Shown piece after piece: positions 32,933 through 40,716 of a DNA stretch of 50,398 bases. The DNA lies in assembly GCF_005771525.1 (NCBI RefSeq), contig NZ_VAVZ01000026.1, forward strand, positions 536 through 50,933, in the 5' to 3' direction. The DNA comes from Nesterenkonia salmonea. GTDB lineage: Bacteria; Actinomycetota; Actinomycetes; Actinomycetales; Micrococcaceae. Position 1 is the first letter of the stretch, and the number at the start of each line of letters is the position of its first letter. The position numbers were made by a program, and so were the translations under genes. The notes under the pieces were generated by a model. That model searched no databases and was not told the origin of the DNA. It worked only from the letters and a program-made list of their open reading frames with translations.

Positions 32933-33703
32933 ATGACAGCACGCTGGATCGGTACCAGTTGGAAGATGAACCTGACCCTCTCTGAGGCAGAAACGTACGC
33001 CCAGAGTCTGAGTCACTCGCTGCGCAGCCGTCCCGAACTCACCGCTGGTGTGCAGCCGTTCATCATTCCTCCGGTCACCGCCCTATCCGCAGTCCGAGGG
33101 GTTCTCGGTGACTCATCGCAGCGCCCCGGAGGCATCAAGCTGGGGGTGCAGAACGCGCACTGGGAAGACAGCGGGGCCTGGACTGGGGAGATTTCCGTAC
33201 CCCAGGCGGTGGACGCGGGGGCCGAGATTGTGGAGATTGGGCATTCGGAGCGGCGTGAGTTCTTCAATGAAACCATCCGGACAACCAGGCTGAAGGTCAG
33301 GGCGGCGCTCAAGCACGGTGCCTGGCCGCTCCTCTGCGTGGGGGAGCCCCAGGAGGTGCGTGCACGCGGGCATGCGTCCGAGTACATCCTCGGTCAGGCT
33401 AATGGTGCGCTCGAGGGCCTGAGTCCAGAACAGCTGAGCACGGTGCTGATCGCCTACGAGCCCATATGGGCTATTGGAGCCTCCGGCCGGCCAGCGACGT
33501 CCGCCGAGCTCATTGAACCTTTTCAAGCGCTGCGCGAGCAGTTCGGCGGCCACGTGGCGTCCTTGCTCTACGGCGGATCCGTGAATCCACACAACGCCCA
33601 GGATCTGCTGGCGATGAAGGATATCGACGGACTGTTTATCGGCCGCGCGGCGTGGACCGCAGAGGGCTTCACAGAGATTCTTGAGCTCGCTGCTTCCGCC
33701 TGA
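32933..33703 (+). CDS. lerI: Triosephosphate-isomerase-like enzyme, probable L-erythrulose-1-phosphate isomerase
   Basis: A 256-residue TPI-fold isomerase with the catalytic set Lys11 (TSWKMN), His104 (IGHSERRE) and Glu176 (AYEPIWAIG), plus the phosphate loop LYGGSVNPHNA. TSWKMNLT replaces the usual GNWKMN, and the gene lies 2 bases after the kinase rather than in a gap-pgk-tpi cluster. LerI/EryH-type paralogues convert L-erythrulose 1-phosphate to D-erythrulose 4-phosphate. A canonical tpiA is expected elsewhere in the genome. A dihydroxyacetone role is the main alternative, since DhaK plus TPI also makes sense for that sugar. Confidence 0.87.
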   Translation: MTARWIGTSWKMNLTLSEAETYAQSLSHSLRSRPELTAGVQPFIIPPVTALSAVRGVLGDSSQRPGGIKLGVQNAHWEDSGAWTGEISVPQAVDAGAEIVEIGHSERREFFNETIRTTRLKVRAALKHGAWPLLCVGEPQEVRARGHASEYILGQANGALEGLSPEQLSTVLIAYEPIWAIGASGRPATSAELIEPFQALREQFGGHVASLLYGGSVNPHNAQDLLAMKDIDGLFIGRAAWTAEGFTEILELAASA

Positions 33704-33735
33704 ACCCAGGGTTCTCAGCCAGAAGCAGACCGAGT

Positions 33736-33760
33736 GAACAGATGTGCTTGACAATTGTGC
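33736..33760. promoter_or_regulatory. SorC operator, site C, overlapping the eltD promoter
   Basis: GAACA-g-ATGT, five bases, ACAA-t-TGTGC keeps the site A layout and agrees with its conserved positions at 16 of 18. TTGACA (33748-33753) starts 12 bases into the site, exactly where ATGACA starts in site A. The -10 is weak (TTCACT at 33771-33776). Confidence 0.7.
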
Positions 33761-33876
33761 AGCACACTGGTTCACTGTGATTGACAGCACGTGATGAGCA
33801 TCACTGACTGTTAGCTGGATGAGGATCTGTCCCTGAGGCCGGAGTGTCCGGCCACCTGCACCTGAGGAGCGACCAC

Positions 33877-35049
33877 ATGACCACCACCTCAACTGAGGCA
33901 GAAGCAGCAACAAGTGCCCAGGTGCCAAGCACCATGCGCGCTGTTGTGGTCCACGGCCCGGAGGACTATCGGCTTGAACAGCGTCCCGTTCCCACGCCAG
34001 GACCCGGTGAACTCCTGCTGCGCACCGATGCCGTCGGTGTGTGCGCCTCAGACCTGAAGTGCTATCACGGGGCCGAGAAGTTCTGGGGCGGAGAGCATAA
34101 GCCAGCATGGGCTGAAAGAAACCGCATTCCTGGACATGAGTTCGTTGGCACCGTCGTCGCTGCTGGAGACGGAGCACTCGGCACCCGGGGAGTGGCTCTC
34201 GGCGACCGGCTGGCCTGCGAGCAGATTGTCCCCTGCAATGACTGCCTCTATTGTGACCGTGGCGGGTACTGGATGTGCGAACCCCATGACATGTTCGGGT
34301 TCAAGGGCTTTGACGGCGGGATGGCTGAGTATGTTCTCGTCCCTGAGCGGGCCCTGACGCACCTTGTTGCCGGCGGGCTTCCTGGCCAGTTCGCTGCATT
34401 CTCCGAGCCGCTGTCCTGCGCGCTGCATGCGGTGGAACGCGCCAACATCAAGTTTGAAGACACCGTCGTGGTCGCCGGAGCAGGACCCATCGGGCTCTCA
34501 GCCATCGCAGGTGCACGTCAGAAAAACCCGCTGCGCGTCATCGCACTGGACATGGTGGAGGAAAAGCTCGAGCTCGCTAAAGCCTGCGGAGCGGACCTCA
34601 CCATCAATATTTCCCAGCACGATGCCGTAGCGAAGGTCAAGGAACTCACCGGCGGCTATGGTGCCGATGTCTACATCGAGGCTACCGGTCACCCATCAGC
34701 TGTGCAGCAGGGCCTCAACCTGCTGCGGAAGTTCGGACGCTTCATCGAATACTCCGTGTTCAAAGACAAAGCTTCTGTGGACTGGTCGATCATCTCTGAT
34801 GACAAGGAACTCGACGTCCTCGGAGCCCACTTGGGGCCCCACTGCTGGCCGGCGGCCATCAAGCTCATCGAAGACGGCAAGCTGCCTATGGAGCAGATCT
34901 GCACTCACCAATTCCCCTTGGAGCGGTTCCAGGAGGCACTTGACCTGGTCGGTGATTCCTCTGGCGGTTCGGTGAAAGTGTCCATTCTGCCCAATGGTCC
35001 AGTGCCGGCAGGATCGGCGAACAATCTTGCAGGAGGCGATGCTGCGTGA
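33877..35049 (+). CDS. eltD: Zinc-dependent polyol dehydrogenase, EltD-like (erythritol/L-threitol)
   Basis: A 390-residue medium-chain dehydrogenase. Catalytic zinc ligands are Cys56 (GVCASDLK), His87 and Glu88 (PGHEFVG). Structural zinc is held by Cys120, 123, 126 and 134 (CNDCLYCDRGGYWMC). GAGPIGL near 198 binds NAD+. It fits the sorbitol/threonine dehydrogenase branch, and the gene set around it matches erythritol/L-threitol dehydrogenase EltD, giving L-erythrulose. AGGAG precedes the ATG. It leads the operon for the transporter, so its polyol is probably what is imported. Substrate choice (erythritol, L-threitol, other) is inferred. Confidence 0.82.
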   Translation: MTTTSTEAEAATSAQVPSTMRAVVVHGPEDYRLEQRPVPTPGPGELLLRTDAVGVCASDLKCYHGAEKFWGGEHKPAWAERNRIPGHEFVGTVVAAGDGALGTRGVALGDRLACEQIVPCNDCLYCDRGGYWMCEPHDMFGFKGFDGGMAEYVLVPERALTHLVAGGLPGQFAAFSEPLSCALHAVERANIKFEDTVVVAGAGPIGLSAIAGARQKNPLRVIALDMVEEKLELAKACGADLTINISQHDAVAKVKELTGGYGADVYIEATGHPSAVQQGLNLLRKFGRFIEYSVFKDKASVDWSIISDDKELDVLGAHLGPHCWPAAIKLIEDGKLPMEQICTHQFPLERFQEALDLVGDSSGGSVKVSILPNGPVPAGSANNLAGGDAA

Positions 35050-35717
35050 GCGCCCGCATCCAACGAAAAAAACTCATCCCGCGGCTCATCGGCGTCGGGG
35101 CGCTGCTGGTGCTCGTCGTTGCCATGCTGCTCAACACCAAATTCCTCACACCTGAAGAGGTCGAGGCGCTCACACCTGACCAGTTCAACCCTGAGGAGAC
35201 TGCCCAAGAGCTCTACGCCCAGGTCCAATCCGAGATGACTGAGAGCCCGGCGCCGCTCGGCGATGTCACCTCTGCGCTGGATGAAGACCCGGAGGCCGCG
35301 GCTGAGGAGTTTGACGCCGCTTCCGTCAGCGAGGGCACTGTTGCCTTTGCGGTCACAGCCGAAGGCACTGTGGCGGAGGCGACTGCCGACAACCTCATCC
35401 TCTCCGTTGAAGGAGTCCCCGAGGGCCGACAGATCGTCGTTCCGCTGAGCACCGCTCTGGACGGCAACCTTATTCGCGATATTTCAGGCTTCCGCTTCGG
35501 CGACGCCCCGGGCCAGACGGACTACCAGCGCGTGGGTACGGAGATCAGCACGCTGCTGCGCTCCGATGCCCAGGAAGCAGCCGGCCAAGATCCTGAGTCA
35601 CTGGTCGGCGAGGACATCACTGTCGATGGTGTCATGCGCTACGTGGCGACCGACGCAGAAGGCGCCGACGAACGGCCTGTCATCATCCAGCCGCTGAACC
35701 TGGAAGTGGGCTCCTGA
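35046..35717 (+). CDS. DUF2291-family membrane-tethered protein of the sugar ABC operon
   Basis: A 223-residue protein with one N-terminal hydrophobic anchor (about 14-29, LIGVGALLVLVVAMLL) and an exported acidic domain. DUF2291 proteins regularly stand just before ribose-type ABC transporter genes. The tail shows DITVDGVMRYVATDAEGADE, compatible with an OB-like fold. Its role is unknown; an accessory to the transporter at the outer membrane face is likely. It lacks a lipobox Cys. It overlaps eltD by 4 bases (GTGA) and the ATPase gene by 1, so the operon is tightly coupled. Confidence 0.8.
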   Translation: MSARIQRKKLIPRLIGVGALLVLVVAMLLNTKFLTPEEVEALTPDQFNPEETAQELYAQVQSEMTESPAPLGDVTSALDEDPEAAAEEFDAASVSEGTVAFAVTAEGTVAEATADNLILSVEGVPEGRQIVVPLSTALDGNLIRDISGFRFGDAPGQTDYQRVGTEISTLLRSDAQEAAGQDPESLVGEDITVDGVMRYVATDAEGADERPVIIQPLNLEVGS

Positions 35718-37330
35718 TGGTCACCGCGGATACGAGCACCACGAGTGAGACCCGTGACACTGAGCAGGCCGGAGAGGTCGTTCTGCGCGGGGTCAACATC
35801 TCCAAGACCTATGGCGTCACACGGGCTCTCAGAGGGGTCAATTTCGACGTCCGTCGGGGGGAGGTGACTGTTCTCTTCGGTGAGAACGGAGCAGGCAAGT
35901 CCACTCTGATGAAGATTCTCTCCGGAGTGGAGCAACCCACCGCAGGACACCTGGAACTTGATGGGGAGGTGATCGAACTTGCCTCCACCACTGACGCGGT
36001 GGAGCGTGGCATTTCCATCATCCACCAGGAGCTCAACCTCAATCCCAACCTCAAAGTTCGGGACAACATCTTCTTAGGGCGGGAGCTGTTGTCCGTCCGC
36101 GGCATCAATTATGCCGAGCAGTCGCGAATTACCCGTGAGGTCATGGAGCGGCTCGAGGAGCCCATCTCGCCGGATACCTACGTGCAGGATCTGCGCGTCG
36201 GGCAGCAGCAGATCGTTGAGATTGCCCGAGCTCTTTCCACCGATGCGCGGATCCTCATCATGGATGAGCCGACCTCAGCACTGAGCACGACTGAAGTGCA
36301 CGTTCTCTTCAAGATCATTCGCGAGCTGAAACGGCAGAATGTGGCGATCGTGTACATCTCCCATCACCTGGAGGAGGCTATCGAGATCGCAGACCGGGCG
36401 GTGGTCTTCCGGGACGGCGAGCTGGTAGCCAAGGAGGACGCCGCGAACATCGACCTCCCCTGGGTGGTGCGCACCATGGTTGGGCGCGAAGCCGACTATG
36501 ACTTCCGGGACGAGCCGCGTGAGTACGGCGATGTGGTGCTCTCGATTCAGGATGTCTCGGTCTACGATTCGGTCAGCGAGAAGTTCCCGGTCAACCATGT
36601 CTCCCTCGATGTACGCGAAGGTGAGATTGTCTGCCTCTACGGGCTGATGGGCGCTGGGCGCACCGAATTGATGGAGACGCTGGCCGGCCGGGACAAGGTC
36701 GCCGGCGGACGGATCATGCTGGACGGCAAGGATATGGCCGGACGGAGCATATCTGACCGGATCCAGCGCGGTATGGGCCTGGTGCCGGAGGACCGTCAGC
36801 GCGACGGGCTCATCAAGCTGCAGTCTGTGGGAAAGAACCTTTCATTGGCAGGACTCAGCTGGTGGGTCCGCAACGGTCTGCTACAACGTGGTGCTGAGAA
36901 TGAGCGGGTGAAACAACAGATCGCCGATATTGGCGTCAAAACGGCGGGGCCTCAGGCGCCGATCACCTCGCTCTCCGGTGGCAACGCGCAGAAGGTCGTC
37001 ATCGGAAAGATGCTCCTTACCGATCCCCGAGTGCTCCTGTTGGACGAGCCCACTCGCGGCGTGGATGTCGGAGCCAAAGGAGAGATCTTCTCCCTGATCT
37101 TCAAACAGGCACGCAAAGGCCTCGCAGTCCTCTTTGTGACCTCCGACGTGGGTGAGGCGCTGACTGCCTCACACCGGATCGTGGTGATGAGCCGAGGTCA
37201 CTTGGTCACCGAATTCGACCCTCGCGAAGCGACACGTGAGGACGTCATGGCCGCCGCGGAGGACAGCACCCCCGAACTACTGAGCGCCGAAGCACCCGGT
37301 GCGCACGCAACGAATGGAGCAGACGGATGA
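35717..37330 (+). CDS. Ribose-type ABC transporter ATPase (two nucleotide-binding domains)
   Basis: A 537-residue RbsA/XylG-type ATPase. The first domain has Walker A GENGAGKST (55-63), signature LRVGQQQIVEIARAL and Walker B ILIMDEPTSAL. The second has the degenerate GLMGAGRTE typical of this family, signature LSGGNAQKV and Walker B VLLLDEPTRGVD. It powers uptake of a sugar or polyol. The permease and binding protein follow. Context points to a tetritol or apiose rather than ribose. Confidence 0.95.
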   Translation: MVTADTSTTSETRDTEQAGEVVLRGVNISKTYGVTRALRGVNFDVRRGEVTVLFGENGAGKSTLMKILSGVEQPTAGHLELDGEVIELASTTDAVERGISIIHQELNLNPNLKVRDNIFLGRELLSVRGINYAEQSRITREVMERLEEPISPDTYVQDLRVGQQQIVEIARALSTDARILIMDEPTSALSTTEVHVLFKIIRELKRQNVAIVYISHHLEEAIEIADRAVVFRDGELVAKEDAANIDLPWVVRTMVGREADYDFRDEPREYGDVVLSIQDVSVYDSVSEKFPVNHVSLDVREGEIVCLYGLMGAGRTELMETLAGRDKVAGGRIMLDGKDMAGRSISDRIQRGMGLVPEDRQRDGLIKLQSVGKNLSLAGLSWWVRNGLLQRGAENERVKQQIADIGVKTAGPQAPITSLSGGNAQKVVIGKMLLTDPRVLLLDEPTRGVDVGAKGEIFSLIFKQARKGLAVLFVTSDVGEALTASHRIVVMSRGHLVTEFDPREATREDVMAAAEDSTPELLSAEAPGAHATNGADG

Positions 37331-38469
37331 CCACCACGGCAGAGACGGACGTCGCGGCGAGCCCTAAGCGGTTCAACATCAACTTCGGGGCTCTCATCAT
37401 GGAGGGTCGCGCCCTGGTGGCCCTGATCGTCATCATCGCGATCTTCGCCCTGATGAACGACAACTACCTGTCGTCAGGAAACCTTGCGACCATCGCGAAA
37501 GATGTCGCCTTCAACGCGATCATCGCTCTGGGCATGCTGCTGGTGATCCTGAAGGGTGGAATCGACCTCTCGGTAGGTTCCACGGTGGGTCTCACAGGTG
37601 CAGTGGCCGGCAATTTGTTCCAAGGCGTATCGCTGCCGCTGACTGACGCCGTGATGTACCCCTCCCTATGGGTCATCGTGGTCATCGCCGTAGCAGTGGG
37701 CATGCTGGTCGGCTGGATCAACGGCCTGCTGATCTCCCGGCTGAATCTCGCACCGTTCATCGTCACTCTCGGCATGCTCTACGTTGGCCGAGGTCTTACT
37801 CAGGTGCTACTGGGCGGCACCAACATCACCAATGAGCTGCGAGGTCAGGAAGGCCTCAACAACGAAGGTCTGTTTGCGATCTTCGCCAGCTATCCATTGG
37901 GAGTTCCTATCTCTGCCTGGGTCATGATCGCCCTGGCTGTGATTTTCTCCATCCTGCTGACTCGCACGCCGTTCGGACGCTGGCTCTACGCCACAGGAAG
38001 CAACGAGCGTGCCGCTGAGCTCTCCGGTGTGCCAGTCAAGCGGGTCAAGACCCGGGTGTACATCTTCACCGGAATGTGCGCCGGAATGGTCGGGATCCTG
38101 CAGATCGCCAACATCAGATCATCGACGGCAGACCTCGGCAGCCTCTACGAACTCAACGCTATTGCTGCTGTGGTCATCGGTGGCGCAGCGCTCTCCGGCG
38201 GTCGAGGCACAGTTCGCGGAACCATCATCGGTGCCTTCGTGATCGGCTTCCTCACCAACGGTTTGGTGATTGTGGGGGTGTCTCCGTTCTGGCAGACAGT
38301 GATCACCGGCGCGGTCATCATCCTCGCTGTAGCGATGGACCAGATTCAACAGATTGTGCAGAGGCGCAGGGCTGACGCCAGGGCCGTTGCGCAGGCCAGG
38401 CGAGAATCCGAGAAGCACGACGACGCGGATGTGGCTGAGGAGCCCTCCGACACTCAGAAAGTTCACTAG
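37327..38469 (+). CDS. Ribose-type ABC transporter permease
   Basis: A 380-residue permease of the RbsC/BPD_transp_2 family with about 8-10 membrane helices. Family landmarks are LKGGIDLSVGSTVGLTGAV, RLNLAPFIVTLGMLYVGRG, the coupling loop ATGSNERAAELSGVPVKRVK and VVIGGAALSGGRGTVRGT. The last 45 residues are polar and cytosolic. It overlaps the ATPase gene by 4 bases (ATGA). Confidence 0.95.
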   Translation: MTTTAETDVAASPKRFNINFGALIMEGRALVALIVIIAIFALMNDNYLSSGNLATIAKDVAFNAIIALGMLLVILKGGIDLSVGSTVGLTGAVAGNLFQGVSLPLTDAVMYPSLWVIVVIAVAVGMLVGWINGLLISRLNLAPFIVTLGMLYVGRGLTQVLLGGTNITNELRGQEGLNNEGLFAIFASYPLGVPISAWVMIALAVIFSILLTRTPFGRWLYATGSNERAAELSGVPVKRVKTRVYIFTGMCAGMVGILQIANIRSSTADLGSLYELNAIAAVVIGGAALSGGRGTVRGTIIGAFVIGFLTNGLVIVGVSPFWQTVITGAVIILAVAMDQIQQIVQRRRADARAVAQARRESEKHDDADVAEEPSDTQKVH

Positions 38470-38516
38470 GCGTGCTGGGAAATCCAGTACGCCGAATTCC
38501 AGAGAGGAATCGCACC

Positions 38517-39500
38517 ATGAAGAGAAGTATCAAATCCACTATCGCGGCCACTGCGGCCGCCGGTTTGGTCCTGACCGCTTGCGGAGGGGACGACACTGGC
38601 AATGGCGCCGGTGATGGGGAAGAAGGTTCGGGTGGCGAGATTGCCATCATCACCGTCGATCCGTCGAATCCATATTGGGCTGCTGAGGTGTCCATCGCTG
38701 AAGACCTCGCCGAGGAGATGGGTTACACCACGACGACCAGTGCCCACGGCAACGACCCGGACGAGCAGACGAGTCTGATGGAAACCGCCATCAATAATCA
38801 GGTGGACGGCATTCTCTTGGATCCAGCTGGAGCTGACGAGTCTGTCGCCATTGTCGAGCAGGCAGTCGATGCTGGCATTCCTGTGGCGCTCGTCAACGCC
38901 GAGATCTCTGAAACAGGTCTCGCGGAGGTTCAGGTTGTCTCCAACAACGCTCAGGGGGCCACCCTGGGCGCTGAGGCTTGGGCCGAGGCTATGGAATACG
39001 AGGGCACCTACGTGGAGCTCTTCGGAAACCCCAGCGATAACAACGCACAGGTTCGTTCGGACGGCTACGCCAGTGTCCTGGACCAGTACCCCGATTTGGA
39101 GAAGGTTGGTGAAGAAATCGCCAACTGGGACCGCCAGCAGGGCCAAACCGCCATGGAACAGCTGCTGTCTCGCTACCCCGACATTGACGGAGTCATTGCC
39201 GGCAACGATGAGATGGCACTGGGCGCCATCAACGCCCTGGAAGAGGCCGGCCGGATTGATGAAGTCTCCGTTCTGGGCTTTGACGGGAACAACGATGCTG
39301 CCGATGCGGTCCGCGAAGGCACCATGGTCGCCACAGTGCTGCAGCCGATCGCAGATGGCACCGAACGAGCTATGGAAGTCCTGGATGAAGTGATCCAGAC
39401 CGGTGAGAACCCCGTCGATGAGGAAAAGGTGGCCCTAGACTGCTACCTCATCACTGAGGAGAACGTGGACCAACTGGATGACTTCATCCTCAGCGACTGA
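38517..39500 (+). CDS. Sugar-binding lipoprotein of the ABC transporter
   Basis: A 327-residue Type I periplasmic-binding-protein fold (RbsB group). The signal peptide ends with lipobox LTAC (Cys22), so it is a membrane-tethered lipoprotein. After a Gly/Asp/Glu-rich linker the domain begins IAIITVDPSNPYWAAE. VDGILLDPAGADES and DGVIAGNDEMALGAI are typical binding-cleft strands. The mature part is strongly acidic, as in salt-tolerant bacteria. The ATG was chosen for the AGAGGAA upstream and the well-formed signal peptide. A strong terminator follows. Confidence 0.94.
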   Translation: MKRSIKSTIAATAAAGLVLTACGGDDTGNGAGDGEEGSGGEIAIITVDPSNPYWAAEVSIAEDLAEEMGYTTTTSAHGNDPDEQTSLMETAINNQVDGILLDPAGADESVAIVEQAVDAGIPVALVNAEISETGLAEVQVVSNNAQGATLGAEAWAEAMEYEGTYVELFGNPSDNNAQVRSDGYASVLDQYPDLEKVGEEIANWDRQQGQTAMEQLLSRYPDIDGVIAGNDEMALGAINALEEAGRIDEVSVLGFDGNNDAADAVREGTMVATVLQPIADGTERAMEVLDEVIQTGENPVDEEKVALDCYLITEENVDQLDDFILSD

Positions 39501-39543
39501 CCGAGGTTAGCAGCTCACGCCCCCGGCTTCGGAGGTGGTGGCG

Positions 39544-39590
39544 GGCCCGAGAGAGACAGCGTTTCAAAGCTGCCTCTCTCGGGCCTTCTC
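39544..39590 (+). terminator. Terminator of the eltD-ABC operon
   Basis: GGCCCGAGAGAG pairs with CTCTCTCGGGCC, then one mismatch and CAGC/GCTG inside, with an 8-base loop and TTCTC after. It lies 44 bases past the binding-protein stop and isolates the next unit. Confidence 0.85.
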
Positions 39591-39636
39591 CGTGTCATCA
39601 CCGAACTTCAGGGAATTGTTGCGGGATCATTCAGAA

Positions 39637-39666
39637 TTGACACTGTGAAGTGAGTTACACCACGAT
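39637..39666 (+). promoter_or_regulatory. Promoter of the second sugar module
   Basis: A consensus TTGACA at 39637-39642 and, 18 bases on, CACGAT at 39661-39666. It is the first promoter-like sequence after the terminator and lies 30 bases before the TIM-barrel start. Only a half match to the SorC site (GAACAGATGT) occurs, at the start codon. Confidence 0.45.
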
Positions 39667-39695
39667 AGGAAGCGCCGCACATTTGAAAGGAACAG

Positions 39696-40664
39696 ATGTT
39701 CACCGCAGAAAACTGGCCCATTGCGGGCAATATGCTGGCCTTCGGCTCCGAGACACCCGAGGGAATCCCGGTGTGGGAGGCACCCGTAGAGTACTGGGCT
39801 GACTGTCTCAGGCAGATGCGAGAACTCGGCTTCGACCATATTGACCCCACTGACGCCTGGCTGCCGCTGCAGCGACTCACCGATGACCGACTGCGCGAGT
39901 TCAAAGAAGTGCTCCACGGTGAGGGACTAGGTATCTCCTCGATCTCCATGACACGCAACTCAGTCGTTGACGCTCACAACGCGGATCGCAATCTCGCAGA
40001 TGCGCACCGGCTGATGGACATTGCGGTGGAGTTCGGCGCCACGATCGTCAACACCGGCTTCATGCAGGCGCTCACGCCTGCCCAAAGCAAGGCCACATGG
40101 TTCTGGTTGGAAAAGGGACACCACGATGACCCCTCGCTGCGCCCGCTGGCGATTGAACGCATCCGTGAGCTGGGAGACCACGCTCAGGCCAATGGCATCC
40201 AGCTCAGCTTGGAAATGTATGAAGACACCTTCATCGGTACGGCAGACGCAGCGGTGGATTTCATTACAGATGTAGACCATGCCGCTGTTGGACTCAATCC
40301 TGATCTGGGCAACTTTGTCCGACTTCACCGGCCGCTGAGCACTCTGGGTGGAGACAACCCGGACGAGCTGTATGAGAAGGTCCTGCCGCACAGCAATTTT
40401 TGGCATATCAAGAACTACACCCGCGATGAGGATCCGGCCACCGGCAGCTATTCATCCGTACCGGTGCCTCTGAAGTACGGGGTCGTGAACTACCGCAGGG
40501 TTATCCGCCGCGCCCTGGAGCTGGGCTACACCGGCCCGTTCTGCTGCGAGCACTACGGATCCGACTCCATCGGTGTGTGTGCCGAGAACAAGGATTACAT
40601 CCGGCAGGTGCTTCATTCCGCAGAGAAGAGCCCTCTGCTGGGCGCAGTCTTCCCCCGGAGCTGA
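39696..40664 (+). CDS. TIM-barrel sugar (phosphate) isomerase/epimerase, second copy
   Basis: A 322-residue xylose-isomerase-like barrel, distinct from the one at 26 kb. Probable metal ligands are Glu173 (LSLEMYEDTFI), Asp203 (GLNPDLGN), His237 (FWHIKNYTR) and Glu285 (CCEHYGSD). It is longer, with an insertion around 130-145 (WFWLEKGHHDDP) and a proline-rich loop near 255. AAAGGAAC precedes the ATG. It is cotranscribed with a 3-hydroxyacyl-CoA-dehydrogenase-like enzyme, repeating the dehydrogenase plus TIM-barrel pairing of the ApnO/OiaC genes. The substrate is unknown. Confidence 0.85.
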   Translation: MFTAENWPIAGNMLAFGSETPEGIPVWEAPVEYWADCLRQMRELGFDHIDPTDAWLPLQRLTDDRLREFKEVLHGEGLGISSISMTRNSVVDAHNADRNLADAHRLMDIAVEFGATIVNTGFMQALTPAQSKATWFWLEKGHHDDPSLRPLAIERIRELGDHAQANGIQLSLEMYEDTFIGTADAAVDFITDVDHAAVGLNPDLGNFVRLHRPLSTLGGDNPDELYEKVLPHSNFWHIKNYTRDEDPATGSYSSVPVPLKYGVVNYRRVIRRALELGYTGPFCCEHYGSDSIGVCAENKDYIRQVLHSAEKSPLLGAVFPRS

Positions 40665-40716
40665 AGCCGTTCAGATCCTCCCCACGTCCGAAGTCCACGT
40701 TACGAAAGAGGCTGTC

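Noticed and set aside
39688-39700. Fourth SorC site at the TIM-barrel start
   Set aside because: Only the left half (GAACAGATGT) matches and it is explained by the ribosome-binding site plus start codon; the right half is absent.
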